DNA of 30,559 nucleotides from Brucellaceae bacterium (GTDB lineage: Bacteria > Pseudomonadota > Alphaproteobacteria > Rhizobiales > Rhizobiaceae). Positions 15,940-23,760 of this stretch are shown piece by piece. The first letter of the stretch is position 1; each line of letters opens with the position of its first letter. Made by a program: the position numbers and the translations under genes. The notes under the pieces are model-generated. The model saw nothing but the letters and a program-made list of their open reading frames with translations, was not told where the DNA came from and did not search any database. The stretch lies in assembly GCA_020637755.1 (NCBI GenBank), contig JACKJW010000021.1:1-30559 (forward strand), written 5' to 3'.

Positions 15940-15955
15940 TGTTTCACGTGAAACT
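15940..15955. promoter_or_regulatory. parS site upstream of mnmG
   Basis: TGTTTCACGTGAAACT has a perfect 14-bp core. It is the first of three sites in the 91-bp mnmE-mnmG gap. Confidence 0.9.
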
Positions 15956-15974
15956 GCTGGTTCTCTACGGCCGA

Positions 15975-15990
15975 TGTTTCACGTGAGTCA
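15975..15990. promoter_or_regulatory. parS-like site (two mismatches), mnmE-mnmG gap
   Basis: TGTTTCACGTGAGTCA has one intact half-site and two changes in the other half. Its centre is 35 bp from the previous site. Confidence 0.65.
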
Positions 15991-16000
15991 ATCTCGCGAT

Positions 16001-16016
16001 TGTTTCACGTGAGTCA
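16001..16016. promoter_or_regulatory. parS-like site overlapping the mnmE stop codon
   Basis: It is the same 16-mer as at 15975 (TGTTTCACGTGAGTCA), repeated 26 bp on. Its last three bases are the mnmE stop (TGA on the leftward strand). The exact repetition suggests local duplication. Confidence 0.65.
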
Positions 16017-17333
16017 CTTTCCGATACAAAACTCAGAAAAGATGACATCGAGCAGGTCTTCGACATCGACGCGGCCGGTGATCCTTCCTAGAAAAACCGA
16101 TGCTGCGCGCAGTTCTTCCGCCAGGACCTCGTTCCGCACACCATCCTCGACACATGAACGCAAGACAGACAGGCACTGCATCAGTAGTCCCACATGCCGC
16201 ACCCGTACCGCTGAAAGCGGAATATCTCCGCCAACATCGGCAACAATGCCGTCGCAAATATTGTTGATGAGACCATCGAGACCCATACCGGTTTTCGCAG
16301 AAATGGGCAGTAACTCGTCCTCAGCCAACGACCCACCCAGGTCGCACTTGGTACGTATCAATAGACGGCGCTGACCATCCAATTCCGGCTCCAGTTCCGG
16401 CAAGTTCCCATCCGGGGGAACAAGAACCAGCACAAGGTTGGCTGTCCGAACAGCATGATGCGCGCGTTCAACCCCGATCCGTTCCGCCGCACTGTCCGAC
16501 TCGCGAATGCCCGCCGTATCGGTCAGGAGTACCTTGTAGCCATTGAGATCGAGTGCAACTTCGACCAGGTCGCGGGTGGTCCCTGCTTCCTCCGTCACAA
16601 TCGCAACGTCGCGTCTCGCCAATGCATTCAACAGGCTCGACTTGCCCGCGTTGGGCACACCGGCCAGCACGACACGGTAACCTTCCCGGATGATTTCTGA
16701 CGCGCCAGCTGTCCCGGTATGCGCCTCGATTTCATTCAACAGCGCCTGGACAGACGGCCGCACGATTTCGGCGACCGAGCCTGGCACGTCCTCCTCATCC
16801 GCGAAGTCGAAATCGGCCTCCAGCATCGCGCGGATCCGGACAAGACGGCCTCGCCATCCATCATAAAGAGCCCGTGCAGCACCGTCGGCCCCTGCGATAG
16901 CCAGTTTTCGCTGCATCTCCGTCTCAACCGAAATCAGGTCGGCTAGCGCTTCCGCTTCGGTCAGATCGATTTTTCCGTTCAGAAAAGCGCGACGGGTAAA
17001 CTCGCCCGCCTCGGCCGGCCGGCAACCAGGGAACGTTGACAGCTCATGAAGTACAGCGTTGACGACAGCCCGGCCTCCGTGGCAGTGCAGTTCGACGCTA
17101 TCCTCACCAGTGAAACTTGCCGGTCCCTTGAACGTGAGCACCAGTCCGCGGTCAAGGACTTCATCGTTACGTCTGCGAATCGTTTTCAGCTCAGCCCGAC
17201 GGTCAAGCGGAAGTGCCCCACAAAGTGTCGCTGCAATTGCAAACGCCCGGATTCCGGACAGCCGGATGACCGCAACGCCACTGGGAAGCGCTCCACTGGA
17301 CAGCGAAAAGATCGTATCGGTCCTGCCTGACAT
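16014..17333 (-). CDS. mnmE: tRNA uridine-5-carboxymethylaminomethyl GTPase MnmE (TrmE)
   Basis: This 439-residue protein has an N-terminal formyl-THF-binding domain (about 1-115: TIFSLSSGALPSGVAVIRLSG ... SFTGEDSVELHCHGG), a helical domain and an inserted GTPase. The GTPase has G1 GVPNAGKSS (225-233), G2 EEAGTTRD and G3 DTAG (272-275). The C-terminus is the hallmark CIGK with the catalytic Cys. G4 reads TKCD instead of the usual NKxD. The ATG at 17333 matches family length; a TTG 21 bp upstream is an alternative, and neither has a strong ribosome site. It forms a heterotetramer with MnmG, encoded next. Its end overlaps a parS-like site. Confidence 0.96.
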   Translation of the reverse strand: MSGRTDTIFSLSSGALPSGVAVIRLSGIRAFAIAATLCGALPLDRRAELKTIRRRNDEVLDRGLVLTFKGPASFTGEDSVELHCHGGRAVVNAVLHELSTFPGCRPAEAGEFTRRAFLNGKIDLTEAEALADLISVETEMQRKLAIAGADGAARALYDGWRGRLVRIRAMLEADFDFADEEDVPGSVAEIVRPSVQALLNEIEAHTGTAGASEIIREGYRVVLAGVPNAGKSSLLNALARRDVAIVTEEAGTTRDLVEVALDLNGYKVLLTDTAGIRESDSAAERIGVERAHHAVRTANLVLVLVPPDGNLPELEPELDGQRRLLIRTKCDLGGSLAEDELLPISAKTGMGLDGLINNICDGIVADVGGDIPLSAVRVRHVGLLMQCLSVLRSCVEDGVRNEVLAEELRAASVFLGRITGRVDVEDLLDVIFSEFCIGK

Positions 17334-17413
17334 ACCGTGGACGAATTTATCCAATTAAATCAATGCTTTACATAACTCTATTGCTCCATGAGTTTGTCAC
17401 GGAAGCGAATCGG

Positions 17414-18679
17414 TCAGGTATTCATGGAATCGAAGAAATCCGCATTGCCCTTTGTCTGCTTCAGCTTGTCGATCAGAAACTCGATCGCATCCGTCGTACC
17501 CATCGGTGCAAGAATACGGCGTAGAACGAAAATCTTCTGAAGGTCCTGACGCTGGACGAGCAGGTCTTCCTTTCGCGTACCCGATTTGAGAATGTCCATG
17601 GCCGGGAAGATACGCTTGTCAGCAACCTTGCGGTCAAGCACGATTTCCGAATTGCCGGTGCCCTTGAATTCTTCAAAGATCACTTCATCCATGCGGCTGC
17701 CAGTATCGATCAGGGCTGTGGCAATGATGGTCAGCGAACCACCTTCCTCGATATTGCGTGCGGCACCGAAGAAGCGCTTGGGCCGCTGCAATGCATTGGC
17801 ATCCACACCACCGGTCAGCACCTTGCCCGATGACGGCACGACAGTGTTGTACGCACGGCCGAGGCGCGTGATCGAATCGAGCAGGATGACGACATCACGT
17901 CCATGCTCGACAAGGCGCTTGGCCTTTTCGATGACCATTTCGGCTACCTGCACATGGCGTGCCGCCGGTTCGTCGAAGGTCGATGACACGACCTCGCCCT
18001 TCACCGAACGCTGCATGTCCGTCACTTCTTCCGGACGTTCGTCGATCAGCAGCACGATCAGGTAGCACTCCGGATGATTGGCAGTGATCGAATGGGCGAT
18101 GTTCTGCAGCAGCACCGTCTTGCCGGTGCGCGGCGGCGCCACGATCAACCCGCGCTGGCCCTTGCCGAGCGGCGACACAAGGTCGATCACGCGCGGTGAC
18201 AGATCCTTGGTCGTCGGGTTCTCGATTTCCATCTTGAGCCGCTCGTTTGGATAAAGCGGCGTCAGATTGTCAAAATGGATTTTGTGGCGGATCTTTTCGG
18301 GATCCTCGAAATTGATCGTGTTGACCTTCAGCAGCGCGAAATAGCGTTCGCCTTCCTTGGGACTGCGGATCGGACCCTCCACCGTATCGCCGGTTTTCAA
18401 CGAGAAGCGGCGAATCTGCGAGGGCGAGATGTAAATGTCGTCGGGCCCAGGCAGATAGTTGGCACTGGCCGAGCGCAGGAAGCCGAATCCGTCCTGCAGG
18501 ATTTCCACGACCCCGTCACCGATGATCTCCACATCCTGCTCGGCAAGCTTCTTCAGGATTGCGAACATCAGTTCCTGCTTGCGCAAAACGCTCGCATTCT
18601 CGACCTCGAGCGATTCCGCGAATGCGATCAGATCCGTCGGGTTCTTGCTCTTGAGCTCCTGGAGTTTCATTTCCTGCAT
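17414..18679 (-). CDS. rho: Transcription termination factor Rho
   Basis: This 421-residue hexameric RNA helicase begins MQEMKLQELKSKNPTDL, the typical alphaproteobacterial start; an in-frame extension upstream to 18811 is not conserved-looking. The RNA-binding OB fold spans about 50-125 (GFGFLRS, YISPSQIRRFSLKTGD). The ATPase follows with P-loop APPRTGKT (181-188), LLIDERPEEVTDM, Walker B VVILLDS (263-269) and the secondary RNA-binding Q/R loops (PSSGKVLTGGVD). It terminates untranslated transcripts. The 156-bp leader region up to hemJ may hold its autogenous control site; no hairpin stands out. Confidence 0.97.
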   Translation of the reverse strand: MQEMKLQELKSKNPTDLIAFAESLEVENASVLRKQELMFAILKKLAEQDVEIIGDGVVEILQDGFGFLRSASANYLPGPDDIYISPSQIRRFSLKTGDTVEGPIRSPKEGERYFALLKVNTINFEDPEKIRHKIHFDNLTPLYPNERLKMEIENPTTKDLSPRVIDLVSPLGKGQRGLIVAPPRTGKTVLLQNIAHSITANHPECYLIVLLIDERPEEVTDMQRSVKGEVVSSTFDEPAARHVQVAEMVIEKAKRLVEHGRDVVILLDSITRLGRAYNTVVPSSGKVLTGGVDANALQRPKRFFGAARNIEEGGSLTIIATALIDTGSRMDEVIFEEFKGTGNSEIVLDRKVADKRIFPAMDILKSGTRKEDLLVQRQDLQKIFVLRRILAPMGTTDAIEFLIDKLKQTKGNADFFDSMNT

Positions 18680-18835
18680 GGGGATACCGTCTAGCAAAGG
18701 GAAGGGGGTTCCGGTGACAGGCCGCGTAGCCGGGAAGGGGCTGTAGGGGAAATCGGCGGCGCGCCGGAAGAAAGATGGCGCTTCTTTAGAACCCATCGCC
18801 GCAAAACGCAAGCGAAAGCTGGCACGAGCACCTTG

Positions 18836-19399
18836 TCAGAACGGCTTCACGATCACCATCACCACGATGAGGATCATCAGCACTGTCGGTATTTCGTTGA
18901 CCAGACGCCAGTGGCGCTGGCTCTTCTCGTTGCGGTCCTCGGCAAAGAGCCGGACTCCGCGCGACAGATAGCCGTGGCAGGCCGACAGCAGCACCACGCC
19001 CAGCAGTTTCACATGGAACCAGCCCTGCGTGAAATAGCCCGCCTGCCAGGCAAGCCAAAGGCCGAAGACCCACGCGATTGTCATGGCCGGATTGATGATG
19101 ACGCGCAGCAGCCTGCGCTCCATCACCTTGAAGGTTTCAGATTGCACCGAACCCTTCTCCGCCTCGCAATGATAGACGAAAAGCCGCGGCAGATAGACCA
19201 TGCCTGCCATCCAGGAAATGATCGCGATCACATGGATGGCCTTGGCCCACAGATAGAAATTTGCCGGGTCCAGCCAGAACAGCGCAGCGGTGAGGCAAAG
19301 AAAGACGGCAATGGCAATCGCGGCACGCCGCGCGGCCTTGGCCCCGCTTTCGTTCATTTGCGCAGCACTTTCGTGCGGACCCGGCTCATCTCCCGTCAA
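18836..19399 (-). CDS. hemJ: Protoporphyrinogen IX oxidase HemJ
   Basis: This 187-residue membrane protein has four to five hydrophobic helices. It has the HemJ signatures WAKAIHVIAIISWMAGMVYLPRLFVYHCEAE, with the conserved His proposed to bind heme, and MERRLLRVIINPAMTIAWVFGLWL. It oxidises protoporphyrinogen to protoporphyrin IX. The start is a TTG that overlaps the hemE stop by four bases. A textbook GGGAGG ribosome site lies seven bases ahead of it and decides this start over an in-frame ATG at 19357. It is co-transcribed with hemE, linking two heme steps. Confidence 0.93.
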   Translation of the reverse strand: MTGDEPGPHESAAQMNESGAKAARRAAIAIAVFLCLTAALFWLDPANFYLWAKAIHVIAIISWMAGMVYLPRLFVYHCEAEKGSVQSETFKVMERRLLRVIINPAMTIAWVFGLWLAWQAGYFTQGWFHVKLLGVVLLSACHGYLSRGVRLFAEDRNEKSQRHWRLVNEIPTVLMILIVVMVIVKPF

Positions 19400-20421
19400 A
19401 GCCCGGCCTCCCGCACCCGGCGGATCATCTGTTCCACATGGGCAATCGGCGCTTCCGGCGTGATGCCATGGCCGAGATTGAAAATCAGTGACCCCTCGCC
19501 AAGCTGTTCAAGGATGCGATCCACCCCTTCATCCAGCGCACGGCCACCGGCAACAAGACGCATCGGATCGAGATTGCCCTGAACCGCTCCGTCCTTCTGC
19601 AGCCGTCTGGCCTGGCTGAACGGCACCGACCAGTCCAGACCGAGCGCATCGACGCCGGTCTTTTGGCGGTAGCTGTCATAGAGCGCCCCGGAGCCTTTCG
19701 GGAACCCGATGATCGGGACATGCCGATGACGGGCTTTCACGAGGGCAACGATCTTTGCAACCGGCTTGATGCACAACTCCTCGAAGACTGCCTCGTCCAG
19801 CACACCCGACCAGGAGTCAAAGATCTGCACCGCGTCGGCGCCGGCATCGATCTGACGAATGAGATAGGCGGCCGACTGCACCGCCAGCACATCGAGGAGC
19901 TGCGCCATGGCTTGAGGATGCCGAAAGGCAAACAGGCGGCCAGGTGCCTGGTCCGGCGTCCCGTGCCCCGCGATCATGTAGGTCGCAACGGTCCAGGGTG
20001 CACCACAAAAGCCGAGCAGTGTCGTTTCGTTCGGCAACTCCGCACGCAGACGGCTGACCGTCTCATAGACCGGAGCCAGATGCTCATGGAAACCTTCGCC
20101 TGTCAGTCCGGCAATCTCGTCAGCGCGGATCGGCGTCATCAGCGGACCCCGTCCTTCCTCGAAGCGAAGGTCCCGCCCCAATGCATGGGGTACCACGAGA
20201 ATGTCCGAAAACAGGATCGAAGCGTCAAAGCCGAACCGGCGGATCGGCTGTAACGTCACTTCAACCGCCAGATCCGGATTGTAGCACAGGTCGAGAAAAC
20301 TCCCGGCCTGCTTCCGGGTCTCCCGGTATTCCGGAAGGTAGCGCCCAGCCTGGCGCATCATCCAGATCGGAGGGGGAAAGCGTTTTGCGCCTTTCAGCAC
20401 GTCGATGACATTGCGGCCCAT
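19396..20421 (-). CDS. hemE: Uroporphyrinogen decarboxylase
   Basis: This 341-residue cytosolic enzyme has the N-terminal substrate loop WMMRQAGRYLPEYRE (20-34), the catalytic Asp region FGFDASILFSDILVVPHALG and GFCGAPWTVATYMI. The C-terminal NLGHGI.PEAP motif has the conserved His. It converts uroporphyrinogen III to coproporphyrinogen III. It has no obvious ribosome site, but a hairpin-forming sequence (20428-20454) lies just before the start. Its promoter must lie within the candidate replication origin, probably in the GANTC cluster, as in Caulobacter where hemE transcription reads out of the origin. Confidence 0.97.
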   Translation of the reverse strand: MGRNVIDVLKGAKRFPPPIWMMRQAGRYLPEYRETRKQAGSFLDLCYNPDLAVEVTLQPIRRFGFDASILFSDILVVPHALGRDLRFEEGRGPLMTPIRADEIAGLTGEGFHEHLAPVYETVSRLRAELPNETTLLGFCGAPWTVATYMIAGHGTPDQAPGRLFAFRHPQAMAQLLDVLAVQSAAYLIRQIDAGADAVQIFDSWSGVLDEAVFEELCIKPVAKIVALVKARHRHVPIIGFPKGSGALYDSYRQKTGVDALGLDWSVPFSQARRLQKDGAVQGNLDPMRLVAGGRALDEGVDRILEQLGEGSLIFNLGHGITPEAPIAHVEQMIRRVREAGL

Positions 20422-20468
20422 GATGACAGAGCACCGGCCTATCCCGGTGTGCTCCCCCTAAATAAAGA

Positions 20469-20511
20469 GATTCTGAAAAGAGTCATTTGATTCTATGACT
20501 CTGTCGGAATC
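20469..20511. promoter_or_regulatory. Cluster of five GANTC (CcrM methylation) sites
   Basis: GATTC, GAGTC, GATTC, GACTC and GAATC begin at 20469, 20480, 20489, 20497 and 20507, that is 11, 9, 8 and 10 bp apart and roughly one per helical turn. By chance one is expected every 256 bp. The middle three include a perfect inverted repeat AGAGTCAT-8 nt-ATGACTCT (20479-20502). This stretch is also where the leftward hemE promoter should be. Confidence 0.8.
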
Positions 20512-20584
20512 GGGGATTACGGTTTCTCCACTGCGAACTGTCGTTTCCCGGCAATCCGCCATGCAGCTTGGAACCTCGTCCTCA

Positions 20585-20593
20585 TGTGGATAA
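20585..20593 (-). promoter_or_regulatory. DnaA box (exact consensus)
   Basis: TGTGGATAA is the reverse complement of the consensus TTATCCACA. A second, degenerate box (CGTGGACAA) follows in the same orientation three bases on, at 20597-20605. Confidence 0.75.
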
Positions 20594-20738
20594 CACCGTG
20601 GACAAGACGGAATTTCTCATAGCGGCCAAATCGTTTGCTGTCCAACCGACAGAAGAGGGCATGGGGACGGTTCGGGACAATGGACTTTGCGCCCGCATTC
20701 GTCCACATCTGGGAAAACCGGGCAGGCGCACCTGCCGG

Positions 20739-20747
20739 TGTGGACAA
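20739..20747 (-). promoter_or_regulatory. DnaA box, one mismatch
   Basis: TGTGGACAA is the reverse complement of TTGTCCACA, with one change from consensus in the position that commonly varies in alphaproteobacterial origins. Confidence 0.6.
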
Positions 20748-20796
20748 GCAGCCCGTTTTTCCCCAGGTCTCCATGCCCAGGGCCGTGACTGCAATC

Positions 20797-20805
20797 TTGT
20801 CCACA
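20797..20805 (+). promoter_or_regulatory. DnaA box, one mismatch, opposite orientation
   Basis: TTGTCCACA forms an inverted pair with the box at 20739. It lies 27 bp ahead of the ppsR start. Confidence 0.6.
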
Positions 20806-20831
20806 CTCACCCACAGGCGAATGGGAAAACC

Positions 20832-21653
20832 GTGAACAAGGCACAAAGCTTCTTCCACCTTCACCTGATTTCTGACGCAACCGGCGAAACGCTTCTGGCC
20901 GCTGGCCGTGCCGCTTCCGCCCAGTACAAGAATGCCCGCGCCATTGAGCACATCTATCCCTTGATCCGTACGCCAAGGCAGGTCGAGCGGGTGCTGGCGG
21001 AAATCGACGAAGAGCCGGGCATTGTTCTTTACACGGTGGTTGACCAGGAACTGGCCAGCCAGATCGATGAGGGTTGCCTTGCACTCGGCATTCCCTGCGT
21101 CTCGGTGCTTGAGCCGGTGCTGAGTGTTTTCCAGTCCTATCTCGGTGCGCCGTCATCGCGCCGTGTCGGTGCCCAGCACGTGCTCGACGCGGAATATTTC
21201 CGGCGCATTGACGCGCTGAACTTCACCATGGAGCATGACGACGGCCAGCTGACGCACGATCTCGACGAGGCCGACATCGTGCTGCTTGGAATCTCGCGCA
21301 CCTCGAAAACCCCGACCAGCATCTATCTGGCCAATCGCGGCATCAAGACCGCCAATATCCCAATCGTCCAGAATGTGCCCCTGCCGGAAGGCGTGCTGGC
21401 GGCGTCCAAGCCGCTGATCGTCGGACTGGTAGCCTCCGCAGAACGCATCAGCCAGGTGCGCGAAAACCGCATCCTGGGCTCCTCCATGGCCTATGATTCG
21501 CGCGATTATGCCGATCGCTCGGCCATCACTTCGGAACTGACCTACGCCCGCCAATTGCTCGGCCGGCATGGCTGGCCGATGATCGACGTGACCCGCAGGT
21601 CCATCGAGGAGACAGCGGCAGCCATCCTTGCGCTCTACCACAAGGCGCGTTAG
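20832..21653 (+). CDS. ppsR: Pyruvate phosphate dikinase / PEP synthase regulatory protein (PPSR, DUF299)
   Basis: This 273-residue bifunctional ADP-dependent kinase/phosphorylase uses inorganic phosphate to reactivate its target. It has SFFHLHLISDATGETLLAAGRA at the N-terminus and the phosphate-binding motif GISRTSKTPTSIYLANRG at about 153-170. The region EHDDGQLTHDLDEADIVLLG and a DVTRRSIEETAAAIL C-terminus complete the family pattern. The GTG at 20832 is chosen because family similarity starts there; the open frame runs upstream into the origin region. It lies first in the rightward cluster. It would switch a dikinase (probably PpdK) between glycolytic and gluconeogenic states; the partner gene is not in the window. 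Confidence 0.93.
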   Translation: MNKAQSFFHLHLISDATGETLLAAGRAASAQYKNARAIEHIYPLIRTPRQVERVLAEIDEEPGIVLYTVVDQELASQIDEGCLALGIPCVSVLEPVLSVFQSYLGAPSSRRVGAQHVLDAEYFRRIDALNFTMEHDDGQLTHDLDEADIVLLGISRTSKTPTSIYLANRGIKTANIPIVQNVPLPEGVLAASKPLIVGLVASAERISQVRENRILGSSMAYDSRDYADRSAITSELTYARQLLGRHGWPMIDVTRRSIEETAAAILALYHKAR

Positions 21654-21681
21654 CAACGGGCCGCTTCGGGGAGACGCGACC

Positions 21682-22281
21682 ATGTCAGACATTCTCATCC
21701 TCGCTTCGGGCAGTCCGTTCCGGCGGCAATTGATGGAAAATGCCGGATTGGATTTCCTGGCCATCCCGGCCGAAATCGACGAACGCGCCGTCGAGCAACC
21801 GCTGGTGGACGCCGGCGCGTCACCGGAAGACATTGCTCTCGTACTCGCCGAGGCCAAGGCCACGGAAGTATCGGAGCGCCGCCCCGGCGCCCTGGTGATC
21901 GGGTCCGACCAGACCCTGTCGCTCGATGATGAAGTGCTGCACAAGGTCGCCAACATGGAAGGCGCAAGGCGGCGTCTGATGGAACTGTCGGGTCGGACTC
22001 ACCACCTGAATTCGGCCATCGCCATTGTCCGGAACGGCGAAACGCTATGGCGTCATGTCTCGGTCGCAAGCCTCACCATGCGCCAGTTGCAGGGCGCGGA
22101 GATCGGCCGTCACCTGTCCCAGGCCGGCGATGGCGTCCTTTCCAGCGTCGGCGCCTACCAGATCGAGGGTCTGGGCATCCGGCTGTTCGACAGGATCGAG
22201 GGCGACACCTTCACCATCATAGGCCTGCCCATGCTGCCGCTGCTGGCGGAATTGCGCCGTCTCGGGGTGATCCATGACTGA
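21682..22281 (+). CDS. Maf-like nucleotide pyrophosphatase, YceF type
   Basis: This 199-residue protein begins ILILASGSPFRRQLM, with the SxSPxRR substrate loop (Ser11, Arg14), then EIDER (31-35) and VIGSDQ (72-77). A later Lys at about 88 is also conserved. The GSDQ version, rather than GADT, points to the YceF subgroup, which cleaves 7-methyl-GTP, rather than the dTTP/UTP-specific YhdE subgroup; this is by motif only. ATG at 21682 with GGGGAGA upstream. It overlaps aroE by 8 bp in one operon. Confidence 0.88.
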   Translation: MSDILILASGSPFRRQLMENAGLDFLAIPAEIDERAVEQPLVDAGASPEDIALVLAEAKATEVSERRPGALVIGSDQTLSLDDEVLHKVANMEGARRRLMELSGRTHHLNSAIAIVRNGETLWRHVSVASLTMRQLQGAEIGRHLSQAGDGVLSSVGAYQIEGLGIRLFDRIEGDTFTIIGLPMLPLLAELRRLGVIHD

Positions 22282-23119
22282 TCTTCTGCGCGCCGCCGTC
22301 ATCGGCGATCCGGTCAAACATTCGCGCTCGCCCTTGATCCATGGCCATTGGCTGAAGCTGCACGGCATCGCTGGCCGCTACGATGCAATCCATGTTCCGG
22401 CAGGCCGGGCGCCCGCTTTTTTTGAAGGCCTGGCAACTTCGGGCCTGGCCGGATGCAATGTCACCGTTCCGCACAAGGAAGACGCGTTCCGGGCGATGGA
22501 CTTCCGCACGGCAACGGCAGAAGCCATCGGCGCGGTGAACACTGTCTGGCTGGAAGACGGCAGGCTGCACGGAGACAACACCGATGCCTACGGCTTCCTG
22601 GCCAATCTCGATGAACGAGCGCCCGGATGGGACCGCGGTGGCAAGGCGGCGGTCATCGGGGCAGGAGGCGCCGGTCGCGCCATCGTTCATGCCCTCCTGC
22701 AACGAGGCTTCGACCGTGTCGACATCGTCAACCGGACTGCCGCGCGCGCTACCGAACTCGCCAGTCATTTCGGCGGCAAGGTTACTGGCGCCTCGCTTGA
22801 CCAGCTGAATGATGCCCTGTCGGGGTCTGCGCTCATCGTCAACACCACGACACTTGGCATGGAAGGAAGCGATGGCGATGTGATCGACCTGACAGCGGCA
22901 CCGCGCGACGCCCTTGCCACCGACATCGTCTACACCCCGCTCGTAACACCCTTTCTGGCTTCCGCGAGGGAGAGGGGCATGCGCACCGCGGACGGGTTGG
23001 GCATGCTGTTGCATCAGGCCGTGCCCGGCTTCGAGCGCTGGTTCGGCATCCGCCCCGAAGTGACGCCCAACCTGCGCGCCCTCGTCCTTGCCGACATGGG
23101 ACTGGAGGACGCGGCATGA
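22274..23119 (+). CDS. aroE: Shikimate dehydrogenase (NADP+)
   Basis: This 281-residue enzyme has the shikimate-binding SRS motif (17-19), the catalytic Lys68 of VPHKE, Asp104 of DNTDAYG and the nucleotide-binding GAGGAG (129-134) followed by NRT, typical for NADP. The C-terminal LLHQAVPGFERWFG completes the family. It reduces 3-dehydroshikimate in the aromatic amino acid pathway. It overlaps maf upstream and coaE downstream (4 bp), so the three are translationally coupled. Confidence 0.96.
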   Translation: MTDLLRAAVIGDPVKHSRSPLIHGHWLKLHGIAGRYDAIHVPAGRAPAFFEGLATSGLAGCNVTVPHKEDAFRAMDFRTATAEAIGAVNTVWLEDGRLHGDNTDAYGFLANLDERAPGWDRGGKAAVIGAGGAGRAIVHALLQRGFDRVDIVNRTAARATELASHFGGKVTGASLDQLNDALSGSALIVNTTTLGMEGSDGDVIDLTAAPRDALATDIVYTPLVTPFLASARERGMRTADGLGMLLHQAVPGFERWFGIRPEVTPNLRALVLADMGLEDAA

Positions 23120-23748
23120 TGCTGGTCGGAATGACGGGATCCATCGGCATGGGCAAGTCCACCACGGCCGCCATGTTCGCCGAGGCCGGGATTCCGGTTC
23201 ACGATGCCGATGCAACGGTCCACCGGCTCTACGCCGGACGCGCCGCGCCGCTGGCCGAAGAGGCCTTTCCCGGAACCGTGCGTGACGGAGTGGTTGACCG
23301 CGAGCAACTCGCCAAAGCCGTGCTCGGGAACGACGGCGCCATGAAGCGGTTGGAAGCCATCGTCCATCCGCTGGTGCGCGAAGAAGAGGAAGCCTTCGTC
23401 CGCAGCGCCGAAGAGGCGGGAGCACCCTTCGTCATTCTCGATATCCCGTTGCTGTTCGAGACCGGTGGTGACAGGCGCATGGATGCCATCGTCGTTGTTT
23501 CCGCACCGGCTGACATCCAGCGAAAGCGCGTGCTGGAACGGCCGGGTATGACCGCAGAAAAGTTTGAGGCCATCCTGTCACGGCAGGTAGCCGATAGCGA
23601 AAAGCGCGCCCGTGCCGGATACGTGATCGACACGGGGAAGGGGCTGGAAAATGCCAGGCGGCAAGTGGCTGAAGTCATCGCAAAGCTGACAGCCGGAGCC
23701 GCACGCTTGCGGCAGGCTTCGCCCTCGGGCACCATGCCGCGGGAATGA
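23116..23748 (+). CDS. coaE: Dephospho-CoA kinase
   Basis: This 210-residue P-loop kinase has GSIGMGKST at about 8-16, DADATVHRLY (Asp-rich substrate site), HPLVREEEE, LDIPLLFETGG and VLERPGMTAEKFEAIL (lid). It performs the last step of coenzyme A synthesis. The ATG overlaps the aroE stop by four bases. A second ATG two bases later is out of frame and not used. dnaQ follows after 12 bp. Confidence 0.96.
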   Translation: MMLVGMTGSIGMGKSTTAAMFAEAGIPVHDADATVHRLYAGRAAPLAEEAFPGTVRDGVVDREQLAKAVLGNDGAMKRLEAIVHPLVREEEEAFVRSAEEAGAPFVILDIPLLFETGGDRRMDAIVVVSAPADIQRKRVLERPGMTAEKFEAILSRQVADSEKRARAGYVIDTGKGLENARRQVAEVIAKLTAGAARLRQASPSGTMPRE

Positions 23749-23760
23749 GGATCGGAAGCC

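Larger units (their letters stand above)
20422..20831. other. Candidate chromosomal replication origin (oriC)
   Basis: This is the only gap over 300 bp in the window. It lies between hemE and the DUF299/PpsR gene, the pair that also flanks the characterised Caulobacter origin; the Sinorhizobium meliloti origin also lies by hemE. It contains one exact DnaA box (TGTGGATAA, 20585-20593). One-mismatch boxes TGTGGACAA (20739-20747) and TTGTCCACA (20797-20805) follow, plus weaker ones at 20597-20605 and 20699-20707. An AT-richer stretch with five GANTC sites (20455-20511) could be the unwinding region. Genes on each side run away from it. No protein-coding signal was found. Confidence 0.8.

Noticed and set aside
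17347..17355. TTATCCAAT upstream of mnmE as a DnaA box
   Set aside because: Differs at the conserved CACA end and stands alone, far from the box cluster.
18680..18811. 44-codon N-terminal extension of rho
   Set aside because: No Rho similarity; the MQEMKLQELK start gives the usual 421 residues.
20568..20831. In-frame extension of ppsR to the left
   Set aside because: It would translate through DnaA boxes and shows no PPSR similarity; the GTG at 20832 gives the normal family length.
22217..23425. Leftward 402-codon open frame
   Set aside because: Antisense shadow of aroE and coaE; low-complexity Arg/Ala start, no domain.
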